Of a stretch of 64,000 nt of DNA, positions 54,606 through 63,890 are shown in pieces. A program made the translations under genes and the position numbers. Within the stretch, counting starts at the first letter, position 1; each line of letters starts with the position of its first letter. Location of the stretch: the NCBI RefSeq assembly GCF_000213655.1, contig NC_015554.1, positions 3,348,001 through 3,412,000 of the forward strand. The letters run 5' to 3'. The notes below the pieces were generated by a model, which was not told where the DNA came from, ran no database searches, and saw nothing but the letters and a program-made list of their open reading frames with translations. This DNA comes from Alteromonas naphthalenivorans (GTDB taxonomy: Bacteria > Pseudomonadota > Gammaproteobacteria > Enterobacterales > Alteromonadaceae).

Positions 54606-55667
54606 TTAACCCTCATTGTTACGGTTAAGAACGTTAACAGCCGACTGGTCGCGTACTCTAAGGGTGCCTTCCGTTATGACTTCATCTCCGGCTTTAAGGC
54701 CTGAAACAATTTGGACAATACCGGGTCGGCGCTCGCCAATAACCACTTCACGCTGATGGGCCACGTCATCTTCCACTACATACACATATTGAATATCTTG
54801 CACGGGCACTAAAGCTTTCTCAGGAAGGATAAGCGTATCAAGCACACGTTTTTCAACCACGATGGTAAGTAGCATACCCGGTCGTAATCGTTGGTCTTTA
54901 TTATCGATAATTGCGCGTACGCTAATAGCACGGCTAATGGGGTCTAATCGGGTATCAATATGCGTAATTTCACCGCTAAACGTTTCACCCGGATAGGCCA
55001 CTGATGTAGCAGAAACCTTCTGACCTTTTGCTACACTCGCCAACTGGTTTTCGGCAATACTGAAATCAACTTTTACTACGCTAATATCATCAAGAGTAGT
55101 AATAACACCTGCGGGCTGCACTAATGAACCGATGCTAACTTGTCGTGCACCCAGCACGCCTGAAAATGGCGCGCGTATTTGCAAATCATCAACCTGTGCT
55201 TCAGCGATGTCTAACTGCGCTTCTAGTCCTTTTACGCGTGCTTGTTGTTCATCAAGCAACTGTTCTGATGCCGCGCTAGACTCACGTAAGTTGAAAATAC
55301 GGGTGTACTGGCGCTTAGCTTCATCAATGTTGGCGCGCAATTCAGCCACCCGAGCCAACTCTTCATTATTGTTTAGCTGAATAAGCACTTGGCCGGCCTT
55401 CACACTATCGCCATCTTCGAAGTTAACCGAGCGCACGGTTTCGGTAACTTGCGCTGTTACTGCTATCGATTCGTTCGCTCTGGCAGTACCAAGGGCTTCA
55501 ATGGTTATTGCCATTGCGCCTTGTTCTACCAAAATGGTTTTCACTGTTGTGGGTAGTGGACCGCCTTTTTTCACCTGTTCTTCTGCAGGTAAGTTTAAAT
55601 AGACAACCACAGCCGCTAACAATAAAGCCCCTATTAATAATGGAGATAGTAATTTGCGTGAAGACAT
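54606..55667 (-). CDS. RND efflux periplasmic adaptor (membrane fusion protein)
   Basis: The 353-residue lipoyl/hairpin/beta-barrel adaptor has an N-terminal membrane anchor (LLIGALLLAAVVVYLNLP), a split lipoyl domain (SVNFEDGDSVKAGQVLIQLN; IRAPFSGVLGARQVSIGSLV) and a coiled-coil hairpin between. The ATG at 55667 has AGGAAAGG upstream; an in-frame upstream start would add 15 residues without membrane-anchor character. First gene of the two-gene pump operon. Confidence 0.93.
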   Translation of the reverse strand: MSSRKLLSPLLIGALLLAAVVVYLNLPAEEQVKKGGPLPTTVKTILVEQGAMAITIEALGTARANESIAVTAQVTETVRSVNFEDGDSVKAGQVLIQLNNNEELARVAELRANIDEAKRQYTRIFNLRESSAASEQLLDEQQARVKGLEAQLDIAEAQVDDLQIRAPFSGVLGARQVSIGSLVQPAGVITTLDDISVVKVDFSIAENQLASVAKGQKVSATSVAYPGETFSGEITHIDTRLDPISRAISVRAIIDNKDQRLRPGMLLTIVVEKRVLDTLILPEKALVPVQDIQYVYVVEDDVAHQREVVIGERRPGIVQIVSGLKAGDEVITEGTLRVRDQSAVNVLNRNNEG

Positions 55668-55812
55668 AACCTTTCCTATTGGTAAATATGCACCACATGA
55701 TAAAGTAACCAAGTTGGTGCATTAACGAGATTCAGGGTCGCGTTCAAACCAAAACCTTTATCTACGTTTTTATTATTATTAATTTTTTCTGAATAGTATT
55801 TTACCCAAACTA

Positions 55813-56334
55813 ATGAGTATCAATTTTCGCTTATCATCCATTTTGGTAGTTTTAACGTTTTTTGGATGTACAAAGACGGTACCTGAAGCGCCTTTTTGCC
55901 GAAGCACGAATAACGAGGAGCATATTCAAAATGCTGCTGCATGCATCATTAAAGTGCAAGACAAAGCGCTTTTGATTAAACATCGTCTTTCAAACCGTTT
56001 AGATTTCCCTGGTGGCGGAAAAAAAGAGGGTGAATCACTAGTTTGCGCAGCCCACCGAGAAACATGGGAAGAAACAGGTTTCAATGTCGAGGTAGGTGAA
56101 AAATTGGCCGTTACACAAAATGGTCTCGCGCTATTTGAGTGTACATTAAATGCTGGGGTAGAACACTTGCCAGATGTGTTTGATGCGCCGCCATGGGCAA
56201 AACTAGAAGTGATTGAACTGGTAAAGGTCGATCCCTTTTTGCTCACCCATGTTCAACTTCGCTTTCCTGATGATCTAATTGCGTTTCGCGATAGCTTTAA
56301 TAAAATTAAAACTAGCCAGTCCCAGCAAGAATAA
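55813..56334 (+). CDS. Nudix hydrolase with an export signal, probable lipoprotein
   Basis: The 173-residue protein has an N-terminal hydrophobic stretch SSILVVLTFFGCTK, which fits a signal peptide with a possible lipidated Cys19 (FFGC is a weak lipobox). The Nudix box is complete from Gly68 to Phe90: G-x5-E74-x7-R82-E83-xx-E86-E87-x-G89. Nudix enzymes hydrolyse nucleoside diphosphates linked to another group and are normally cytoplasmic; export would imply periplasmic nucleotide or cell-wall precursor substrates. It is divergent from the RND operon. Confidence 0.78.
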   Translation: MSINFRLSSILVVLTFFGCTKTVPEAPFCRSTNNEEHIQNAAACIIKVQDKALLIKHRLSNRLDFPGGGKKEGESLVCAAHRETWEETGFNVEVGEKLAVTQNGLALFECTLNAGVEHLPDVFDAPPWAKLEVIELVKVDPFLLTHVQLRFPDDLIAFRDSFNKIKTSQSQQE

Positions 56335-56450
56335 CGTGCGTTTGGTTGTGCCAATGCCCTTGCTTTGGTAATTTGATTACCCGCTGTTATTAGAAGGGGT
56401 TAAGCCATCATTATCTTCATGTTTAGCCTACGATATTTAGGAGACAGGCC

Positions 56451-57218
56451 GTGTATTCATTAGCTCCTCTTAGCCTTAAAGGCAAAGTGTCTGAAATAGA
56501 ATGGCAAACCCGCGTCGATTTAGCCGCATGCTATCGACTGGTTGCGGATATGCGTTGGGGCGATCTTATCTATACGCATATTTCGGCAAAAGTTCCCGGC
56601 ACCGACCATTACTTAGTTAACGCTTTTGGGTTAGGATTTGACGAAGTAACCGCGTCTAATCTTGTAAAAGTTGATCTTGAAGGTAATATCCTTGATGACT
56701 CGCCTTACCAAATAAACCCCGCCGGATTTACTATCCATAGTGCCATTCACGAGGTTCGACACGATGCAATGTGCGTTATTCACTTGCACACACTCGCCAC
56801 CATTTCTGTGGCATCGGTAAAAGGCGGATTAAAGCCTTGGAGCCAGTATTCTTTATTTTCACTTCCCTCGCTGTCGTACCATAGTTATGAAGGTTTGGCA
56901 GTAAATGACAGTGAAAAGAAAAGCCTTCAAGATGATTTAGGCGATACCAACCATATGCTACTGCCTAATCACGGAGGGTTAACTGTCGGCCCCACCGTAG
57001 GCGATGCTTTCATGCGCTTTTATGATTTACAAAGAGCCTGTGAAATTCAGCTGGCGCTCATGCAGTCGAACGAAGAAGTTATTGATATACCGCAGCCTAT
57101 TATTGACGGCATTTATCAGCAAGCCAGCGTAGTGCACAGTGGTGAAACCGGCGGCCAGAAGGCCTGGCCCGCCATGCTAAGAAAAGCCTATAAGCTCGAC
57201 CCTGGCTTTTGTGAATAA
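56451..57218 (+). CDS. Class II aldolase/adducin-family protein
   Basis: The 255-residue cytoplasmic Zn-dependent aldolase-type fold has zinc His residues in VIHLHTLATISVAS and a later His in the helix RFYDLQRACEIQ region; LLPNHGGLTVGPTVGDAF is typical. GTG start with GGAG 9 nt upstream. Starts the sugar-acid cluster; it may cleave the product of the dehydratase encoded next or have another carbonyl substrate. Confidence 0.87.
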   Translation: MYSLAPLSLKGKVSEIEWQTRVDLAACYRLVADMRWGDLIYTHISAKVPGTDHYLVNAFGLGFDEVTASNLVKVDLEGNILDDSPYQINPAGFTIHSAIHEVRHDAMCVIHLHTLATISVASVKGGLKPWSQYSLFSLPSLSYHSYEGLAVNDSEKKSLQDDLGDTNHMLLPNHGGLTVGPTVGDAFMRFYDLQRACEIQLALMQSNEEVIDIPQPIIDGIYQQASVVHSGETGGQKAWPAMLRKAYKLDPGFCE

Positions 57219-57284
57219 TCCATATTATGCGTCGTTGCCAGTGCCGCTAGCGACGACTACAAACAGACAATAGAGAAACCATAA

Positions 57285-58469
57285 ATGAAAGTAACCAAAG
57301 TAGAAATATTTGATATTGAGTGCCCAAAGCGCCCAGCGTGGAACCCTGTTTTCGTACGAGTGTATACCGATGAAGGCATTACCGGTGTCGGTGAAGCAGG
57401 CTTAGCTTACGATTGGGGTCATAGTGCCGCAGCGCACATGATAAAAGAAATTGCAGAAGCCATGCTAATTGGCTTCAACCCGTTCCACACTGAGCTATTG
57501 TGGTCGCGTATGTTACGTGAAGGCTTTTGGGGCTTAGGTGGTGGACCTGTTATTTATGCAGCAATGAGTGCCATTGATACTGCGCTTTGGGACATTAAAG
57601 GCAGAGCCCTAGGCTTGCCCGTGTACGAGCTATTGGGCGGGAAAACCAACGGCAAGCTACGCAGCTATGCTAGCCAATTGCAGTTCGATTGGGATAAAGA
57701 AGTGACTAAGCTTAACGATCCTGCTGACTATGCACGCGCGACCGAAAAAGCATTAAAAGACGGCTACGATGCGGTAAAAGTAGACCCTATTGTTTACGAT
57801 AAAGATGGCGTGACCCATTTCGACCGCACCAAGCTTTTTTCTAAGCCAGAATTAAAGCTATTTAAAGCCCGCTTGCAAGCCATACGCGACACCATGGGTG
57901 AAGACGGCGATATTATTTTTGAATGCCACAGCTTGTTAGGGGCATCTACCGCCATCCAGCTTGGTGATATTGTTGAAGAGATTGGCTGCTTGTATTACGA
58001 AGAACCCGTCAATTACTTGAATTCAAAACTCCACGATAAAGTGGCTAAAAATGTAAACGTACCGATTGCTGGTGGTGAACGCTTGTATCATCGCTGGGAC
58101 GTGCGCCCTTATTTAGAAGACCAATCTATCGATGTACTGCAGCCTGACGTAGGCTTGTGTGGCGGTTTTACTGAAGCGAAAAAAGTATGTGATTATGCTG
58201 ATATTTATGACGTACGCATTCAAGCCCATGTATGTGGCGGCCCTGTGGCAACAGCAGCAAGCTTACACTTAGAAACCGCAATACCTAACTTCTTAATTCA
58301 CGAACATCACACTTACGCCATTAAAGACTGGAACCGCGAGCTTTGTTTACAAGACCCACAGCCAGTAAACGGCTTTATTGAAGCGCCAGATACCCCTGGA
58401 TTAGGTATCGACTTGAACGATGAGATTGTTTACCGCTCACCTCACATGACAGTAACAGAGCTTAAATAA
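57285..58469 (+). CDS. Enolase-superfamily sugar-acid dehydratase (galactonate dehydratase-like)
   Basis: Mandelate racemase/muconate lactonizing family, 394 residues. Metal ligands Glu213, Glu239 and Glu265 have 26-residue spacing, and catalytic His215 and His315 are placed as in D-galactonate dehydratase (D183/E209/E235, H185/H285), the only change being Asp to Glu at the first ligand. So it should dehydrate an acid sugar to a 2-keto-3-deoxy acid. The sugar is not readable. Neighbours encode an aldolase, lactonase-type amidohydrolase and an SDR dehydrogenase. Confidence 0.88.
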   Translation: MKVTKVEIFDIECPKRPAWNPVFVRVYTDEGITGVGEAGLAYDWGHSAAAHMIKEIAEAMLIGFNPFHTELLWSRMLREGFWGLGGGPVIYAAMSAIDTALWDIKGRALGLPVYELLGGKTNGKLRSYASQLQFDWDKEVTKLNDPADYARATEKALKDGYDAVKVDPIVYDKDGVTHFDRTKLFSKPELKLFKARLQAIRDTMGEDGDIIFECHSLLGASTAIQLGDIVEEIGCLYYEEPVNYLNSKLHDKVAKNVNVPIAGGERLYHRWDVRPYLEDQSIDVLQPDVGLCGGFTEAKKVCDYADIYDVRIQAHVCGGPVATAASLHLETAIPNFLIHEHHTYAIKDWNRELCLQDPQPVNGFIEAPDTPGLGIDLNDEIVYRSPHMTVTELK

Positions 58470-58533
58470 CGAAACACATAGATTGGGGCAATGGTTTTCT
58501 TTGCCCCGCCTGTTTTCAAGGATAAGAAGAAGT

Positions 58534-59820
58534 ATGTCAGCCTCGCCTTCCCCATCGGCTTTATTGTGCTCACCACCGGTCTCTATTGTTACTTATACGC
58601 CTATCGCGTTAACTCGTAAATTCAGCGCGCTTACGCCGTCTTTAGCTAGCAAAGTTGAAGAAGTCATGCACAGCCAAGATTGGGTGCTTAACCAAGAAAG
58701 TAAGCTGGACATGGGCTATGTATCTACCGACTCAGACTTATTAAGCCCCATGTTTACCCCATTGGTAAAACTTGAAATTGACCGCGAAAGCCCGGCGTTT
58801 CAGCATGCATTTTCAACTTTAGAAGAAATAGGCCTTAAGCTTCAGGGTTTGAATTTACGGTTATATCAAACGGGTATTGCTACACTACAAGCTACATTGG
58901 CCCCCACATCCGAGGCACAGCTCACTGTGTGTTGGCAAAAGATTGAAAACAGAGATATCGAACAACGCCTGTCTTTAATTTTACAAGCGGCAGGCGGTGT
59001 CATGATTAACGTGTTAAACACCAGCTTCGATACACTGAGTAAACGCTGTAAATTACTGACCTCTGAACTCACCGACAGTGACGCGGTATTGTGGACCGGA
59101 CGTTGTTATATTACTCGCGTTCCAGAGTCTACTGAGGAAGCCATACAAGCCTTTACAATTATTCACGAATGTCCGCCAACCGACTATGAAGATAATGAAG
59201 CTTTCTTTCGTTCGGGAAATTGCCTATTTTTAAACAATGATATTTCGCTGTCGCTGGATAACCGACGGGTTTTGTTTTTGCTTCAGCACTACAATGCGAT
59301 GTTGTATGCCTATCAACAATCGATGAGCAGCGCCTATCATCAACTGCAATCACTAAAGGCACTATCGTCGAGCAGACGCAGGAAAGCCCTGGAAAAGTTG
59401 ATCCAGCGCATGGTTTCAATCAGAACCCTAGAGTATATTCGATTGGAGTTTTGCGATTCGCTTCGAGGCCTGCAAGGAAGTCGAAAGCCACTCGCGAACG
59501 CACTTATAGATGCATGGGAAATTAATGCGGTAGAAGACAGTTTACTCGATAGGGCAGCCTATATTAATAACGCCATATCAAGTTACGAGAACCAACTTAA
59601 TCGTGCTATAAATAAATCGATTGAAGTAATACTCATGCTAATTGGGGGTATTTCTTTGGTGGATATTACCAACAACTTTGTCGCAGCGTCACAATCTGTG
59701 AAGCACGATTCAACGTGGGGTATCTACGATATTTTCTCGCTAATGTCATCTGAAAATACGGTTAACCTAGCCTTAATAGCGGTGCTATTAATGGCCTTAC
59801 TATTTGCGAAGAACAAATGA
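58534..59820 (+). CDS. Unknown protein with helical bundle and two C-terminal membrane helices
   Basis: The 428-residue protein has an N-terminal alpha/beta region (about 20-240), a helical stretch (about 250-370; many Leu, Arg and Glu) and two membrane helices near the end (about 366-385 and 402-425), closing LLFAKNK. The layout recalls CorA-like or RMD1-like proteins but I see no CorA GMN motif, so I do not assign a family. ATG at 58534 follows AAGGATAAGAAGAAG; an in-frame TTG at 58483 is less likely. ATGA overlap with the next gene shows the two are translated together. Confidence 0.72.
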   Translation: MSASPSPSALLCSPPVSIVTYTPIALTRKFSALTPSLASKVEEVMHSQDWVLNQESKLDMGYVSTDSDLLSPMFTPLVKLEIDRESPAFQHAFSTLEEIGLKLQGLNLRLYQTGIATLQATLAPTSEAQLTVCWQKIENRDIEQRLSLILQAAGGVMINVLNTSFDTLSKRCKLLTSELTDSDAVLWTGRCYITRVPESTEEAIQAFTIIHECPPTDYEDNEAFFRSGNCLFLNNDISLSLDNRRVLFLLQHYNAMLYAYQQSMSSAYHQLQSLKALSSSRRRKALEKLIQRMVSIRTLEYIRLEFCDSLRGLQGSRKPLANALIDAWEINAVEDSLLDRAAYINNAISSYENQLNRAINKSIEVILMLIGGISLVDITNNFVAASQSVKHDSTWGIYDIFSLMSSENTVNLALIAVLLMALLFAKNK

Positions 59821-60170
59821 ATAAGCGCACAAAATTTACCATCATACTGACACCAGGCACACATGCTTACGAGCCCGTGAAACACGCATTAAATGAATAC
59901 TTATCTACTTATTATGGTGGGTGTACACACATTGATTGTGAAGGTTCATGGCGCGAAGATGCCTGCGAATTCAAACCCCGCTACGACGCCAGTTTAATTA
60001 CTGAGAAATCGCTATGTGTGTGGTGCGCGGTAATGCCAGATAAAGCAGAGCGCTTTGTGGATGAACTTCGTGCATTCCTCACTATCTTGAAAAAGCAGCA
60101 AAACGCAGAATTTAGCTTTATTCATATAGAGAGCCAGACGGTGGCCGCCCACCATCAACTTATAGACTAA
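59817..60170 (+). CDS. Small cytoplasmic protein of unknown function, coupled to the previous gene
   Basis: The 117-residue alpha/beta protein opens FTIILTPGTHAYEPVKHALN and carries a Cys cluster (YGGCTHIDCEGSWREDAC, then LCVWCAV): five Cys within 50 residues. A metal site or disulfides could be formed. It overlaps the membrane protein gene by 4 nt (ATGA) and probably acts with it. I do not recognise the family. Confidence 0.72.
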   Translation: MNKRTKFTIILTPGTHAYEPVKHALNEYLSTYYGGCTHIDCEGSWREDACEFKPRYDASLITEKSLCVWCAVMPDKAERFVDELRAFLTILKKQQNAEFSFIHIESQTVAAHHQLID

Positions 60171-60224
60171 TGCTTAGCACACGCGTGTAAAGTGGCGGCT
60201 TAGAATAATGGCGGACACAGCCCT

Positions 60225-61094
60225 TTAAATATCTAGACCATACCAACGGGCGGTATTATTTGCCAACAGGCTGCGTTTCGCGTCAAGGGTAAACGGCGCC
60301 AGCATTTTTTCATATTGTAGCCACAGCTCTTGATAACTGTGGCGCCAGTTAGAAAGTGGAAAATTACTTGCTAACATTACTCGCGACACGCCAAATATAG
60401 CGACTGTTTCAACGACTACATTTTGCACACTGCGCCTATGCCAGTTTCTGCAATGCATTTCCCACCCTGAGAGTTTTACCGCCACACGAGAACACTGAGC
60501 AAGTGCTTCCATATTAATACGCCACTGCTTAACGTAGGCAGCGGTAACGGCAGAACCTAACAGCGCTGAGCCTGCATGATTAATAATGACTGACAGTGCC
60601 GGTAATGCCTCTAGCAAGCTTAGTAATGCCCTTACCGCTTTGCCGTCGCCCACATCCAATTGGGCATCGAAAGACAATCCATATTCACTACTACGCTTAA
60701 GCGCATGCTTTGTTTTAGGGTGGGTTAATATAGAGGCGGCTTGTTCATCTAAAATATGCCGAAGGCCTGCCACTGACATGAACCCTGCTAATGTTTCAAT
60801 ATGAGACAAGGTGCTTTCACTAGTCAAGTCGATACTGGCAACGCTTTTAAACGGCAGTTGGGCATGCTGTTCTAAATAACGGATTTCACGCCAAGGGCGT
60901 TCATTGTCGAACCCTGCCTCAACATGCACGTATCCCGCAAGGGTATGACCGCGAGAAAGTGTTAAGCTTCTTTCATCACACGGCAACGCAATGGCTTGCT
61001 TATCCTGCCAATACGGCGGGTTTTGGGGCTTGAGCCAGTGGTAATCACCCGCCTCTAGGGCAAAAAAATGTAAGTGACCATCGACGATATTCAC
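60225..61094 (-). CDS. Amidohydrolase-2 family, probable sugar lactonase
   Basis: The 289-residue TIM-barrel hydrolase of COG3618 type has the metal motif DGHLHFF at the N-terminus, SVIINHAGS (His) and MLASNFPLSNW, where many relatives have Asp instead of Asn. Relatives hydrolyse sugar lactones such as L-fuconolactone. The start overlaps the SDR stop by 4 nt. Fits a pathway SDR oxidation, lactone opening, dehydration, aldol cleavage. Confidence 0.85.
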   Translation of the reverse strand: MNIVDGHLHFFALEAGDYHWLKPQNPPYWQDKQAIALPCDERSLTLSRGHTLAGYVHVEAGFDNERPWREIRYLEQHAQLPFKSVASIDLTSESTLSHIETLAGFMSVAGLRHILDEQAASILTHPKTKHALKRSSEYGLSFDAQLDVGDGKAVRALLSLLEALPALSVIINHAGSALLGSAVTAAYVKQWRINMEALAQCSRVAVKLSGWEMHCRNWHRRSVQNVVVETVAIFGVSRVMLASNFPLSNWRHSYQELWLQYEKMLAPFTLDAKRSLLANNTARWYGLDI

Positions 61095-61840
61095 TTGGCG
61101 GTATAACCGCCATCAACAGCATGCAAGCTACCGGTAATAAAGGTCGCTTTTTCACTGCAAAGAAAATACACCAGTTCAGACACGTCTTCGGGTTGGCCGA
61201 TACGGCCAATAGGTTGCTCGGCGGCTTCTTGGGCTACAACTGCAGTTTTATCGGCGCCAGAAGCCGCAACGTACTTATCAATGGCGTGGTGAAACAAAGG
61301 CGTTTCAATCGTACCTGGGCATACCGCGTTAGCCCTAATATTGAAAGGGGCATAATCCAATGCCGTGGTTTTCGCCATAGACGCTAAAGCAGACTTTGTT
61401 AACCCATAGGCAAAAGAGTTTTGTTTACCCACAAAACACTGATCTGACCCCATCACCACAATAGCCCCGCTTTTTTGTGCTTTCATGGTAGGTAATGAGG
61501 CTTTAATTGCACCGTACGCGCCCTTAATGTTTAGGCTCATTACCTTATCAAGCAATGCTTCATCGGTGTCTTCAATGGTTGCCGACACGTGCATGCCTGC
61601 ATTACAGACCAATGCATCTATCCGGCCATATTTCACCGCAATATTGTCGATAGCATGTCGCACCTGCTCCATGTTACTGACATCACACGCCACCCATTCA
61701 GTATTAATTGGTGTGTCGTCAAAATCTCTCACATCTAGGTTTATCACGCGGTAGTCATTTTCACTAAAGGTATGACAAACCGCTAACCCTATTCCTAAAC
61801 TTCCGCCGGTAACGACACAAACTGATTGCCCGTGGCTCAT
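61091..61840 (-). CDS. SDR-family dehydrogenase, probable sugar dehydrogenase
   Basis: The 249-residue Rossmann oxidoreductase has TGGSLGIGLA (NAD(P) binding), NAG at 80-82, catalytic Ser132, Tyr145 and Lys149 (AYGLTK), and a C-terminal GSLHAVDGGYTA. It is translationally coupled to the lactonase-type gene and convergent to the aldolase/dehydratase half of the cluster. The substrate is inferred from neighbours. Confidence 0.88.
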   Translation of the reverse strand: MSHGQSVCVVTGGSLGIGLAVCHTFSENDYRVINLDVRDFDDTPINTEWVACDVSNMEQVRHAIDNIAVKYGRIDALVCNAGMHVSATIEDTDEALLDKVMSLNIKGAYGAIKASLPTMKAQKSGAIVVMGSDQCFVGKQNSFAYGLTKSALASMAKTTALDYAPFNIRANAVCPGTIETPLFHHAIDKYVAASGADKTAVVAQEAAEQPIGRIGQPEDVSELVYFLCSEKATFITGSLHAVDGGYTAK

Positions 61841-62085
61841 GAGTACTCTACTTCTTAATACTTGGCATTAACGATAGTTATAGGATGCCAGCGAGCTATT
61901 GAAAAGCAAGCTTTGCCAAAGATTATGGTGGCGCGGTAATGAAAATTGAAAGGCATTGAGCAGTTGTTGTGCAAATACAGCGATATTATTTTTCATTAAC
62001 TTTCCCTTAACGGGCTACTCTGTCTATGCTTTTTGTGTCTATAATGTGGCAAAATTAAAACACTTGTTTGAAAAGGGAGTCTTCT

Positions 62086-63846
62086 ATGCCTCTGTACCAC
62101 GCCCCTACTACCGATTTTCAGTTCCTACTTAAGGACTGGTTGGGCCTAGATGCCCACTATGAAAAATTGGGTATCAGCGATTTTGATAGCGAACTGGCCA
62201 ACGAAATCATTGCACAAGGCGCTAAATTCGCCATTGATGTTGTTGCACCATTAAACCGTGAAGGTGATGAAGAAGGCTGTAAGCTGGAAGACGGAAAAAT
62301 CACCACACCGAAAGGCTTTGCCGACGCATATCAAGAGTATGTAGCAAATGGCTGGAACGCCATGTTAGGTACGGCTGAATATGATGGACAGGAACTTCCC
62401 TACACCATGGCGGTGCCTGTGCATGAAATGCTAAATGCTGCAAATCTAAGCTGGCGTTTAACAACTATGCTAACAGAAAGCGCCACTTTGGCGGTGACTA
62501 AACATGCTAGCAAGGAATTGAAAGACAAGTATCTCGCTAAACTCATCAGCGGTGAGTGGACAGGTACGATGAACTTAACCGAACCGCATGCTGGCACCGA
62601 CCTTAGCTTACTTAGCACTAAGGCAGAACCGCAAGGTGACGGAAGCTATAAAGTTACCGGTAATAAAATCTTCATTACTGCAGGCGATCAAGACTGGAGC
62701 AGCAATGTTATTCACTTGGTACTCGCTCGCTTACCCGATGCGCCTAAGGGCGTAAAAGGCATTAGCTTGTTTTTAGTACCCAAGCTAATGCTTGATGAAA
62801 ATAACGAGCCAGGTGAACCAAACTCCTTGTCTGTGGGCAGTATTGAACACAAGATGGGTATTAAAGCGAGTCCGACTTGCGTGATGAACTTCGACGACGC
62901 CACAGGCTGGCTAGTGGGTGAAGAAAATCAAGGCTTAGCCTGTATGTTCACTATGATGAACGACGCACGCTTCCAAGTTGGCTTGCAAGGATTAGGCGCT
63001 GCAGAAGCCTCTTACCAAGGTGCGTTAACGTATGCCCGCGAGCGCGTTCAATCTCGTGCGCCACAAGGCATTCAAAACCCTGATGGCAAAGCCGATCCTA
63101 TTGTATTTCAGCCTGATGTAGCCCGTATGCTACTTACGCAAAAATCACAAATTGAAGGTAGCCGCGCACTGTCTTTGCTATACGCAAAGTACATGGATAT
63201 AGAAAAATTAGGCACTGACGAAGAAAAAGAAAATGCTGATAAAGTCTTGCAGTTTCTTACGCCAATTTGCAAAGCCTACATGACAGATATGGGCCTTGAA
63301 ACTACCAGCATTGGGGTGCAAGTTTTTGGTGGTCATGGATTTATTCGTGAGTGGGGCATGGAGCAATTGATGCGTGATGTACGTATCGCTATGCTGTATG
63401 AAGGCACCAATGGTATTCAGGCATTAGATTTAATTGGCCGTAAATTAACCCGTGATGGCGGACAAATGATGGAAGCCACGTACCAAGCTTTTGCACAGTT
63501 AGTGGCTGATATTAGCGATGCTGAAAACAAAGGACTGGCACAAGGCTTACTTGACGATTGGCGTGCATCATCGGCTGACTGCCTAGGTATGGATGGCACC
63601 ACTGCGGCAGCGGCGGCAGCCGATTACTTAGCCTATTCTGCCTACTCGCTAATTGGTGTGCTGTGGTACAGCATGGCAGATAAAGCAGCGAGCACAGATA
63701 ACGCTGTGCTAGCTTCTTCTAAGCAGAAAACCCGTGATTTCTACATGCAACGTATATTGCCTCGTCGCAATGCGCACAAACAAGCGTACTCAGCAGGGTA
63801 TGAAAGCACACTCGCGGTATCTGGCAGTGAGTTCGATTATATTTAA
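62086..63846 (+). CDS. Acyl-CoA dehydrogenase (large, ~590-residue type)
   Basis: FAD-dependent beta-oxidation enzyme, 586 residues. Family segments: MNLTEPHAGTDLSLL, MGIKASPTC, VFGGHGFIREWGMEQLMRD and the catalytic base Glu439 in MLYEGTNGIQALDLIGRKL. The extra C-terminal domain marks the longer subclass. ATG at 62086 with GGGAG upstream; an in-frame TTG 18 nt earlier is rejected. Chain length preference is not readable. Confidence 0.94.
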   Translation: MPLYHAPTTDFQFLLKDWLGLDAHYEKLGISDFDSELANEIIAQGAKFAIDVVAPLNREGDEEGCKLEDGKITTPKGFADAYQEYVANGWNAMLGTAEYDGQELPYTMAVPVHEMLNAANLSWRLTTMLTESATLAVTKHASKELKDKYLAKLISGEWTGTMNLTEPHAGTDLSLLSTKAEPQGDGSYKVTGNKIFITAGDQDWSSNVIHLVLARLPDAPKGVKGISLFLVPKLMLDENNEPGEPNSLSVGSIEHKMGIKASPTCVMNFDDATGWLVGEENQGLACMFTMMNDARFQVGLQGLGAAEASYQGALTYARERVQSRAPQGIQNPDGKADPIVFQPDVARMLLTQKSQIEGSRALSLLYAKYMDIEKLGTDEEKENADKVLQFLTPICKAYMTDMGLETTSIGVQVFGGHGFIREWGMEQLMRDVRIAMLYEGTNGIQALDLIGRKLTRDGGQMMEATYQAFAQLVADISDAENKGLAQGLLDDWRASSADCLGMDGTTAAAAAADYLAYSAYSLIGVLWYSMADKAASTDNAVLASSKQKTRDFYMQRILPRRNAHKQAYSAGYESTLAVSGSEFDYI

Positions 63847-63862
63847 TGTTCATTGTTAACTA

Positions 63863-63890
63863 AAAAAACCGCCTATCAAGGCGGTTTTTT
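63863..63890 (+). terminator. Terminator after the acyl-CoA dehydrogenase gene
   Basis: AAAAAACCGCCT (63863-63874) pairs perfectly over 12 bp with 63879-63890 and ends in a T-run. The last 110 bases of the window after it hold nothing I can identify. Confidence 0.95.

Noticed and set aside
53152..54609. Plus-strand open frames of 119-135 codons opposite the RND gene
   Set aside because: Shadows of a long, clearly assigned AcrB-type gene; low-complexity Ser/Ala/Thr composition.
58483..58533. TTG start giving 17 extra residues to the unknown membrane protein
   Set aside because: No ribosome site for it; AAGGATAAGAAGAAG directly precedes the ATG at 58534.
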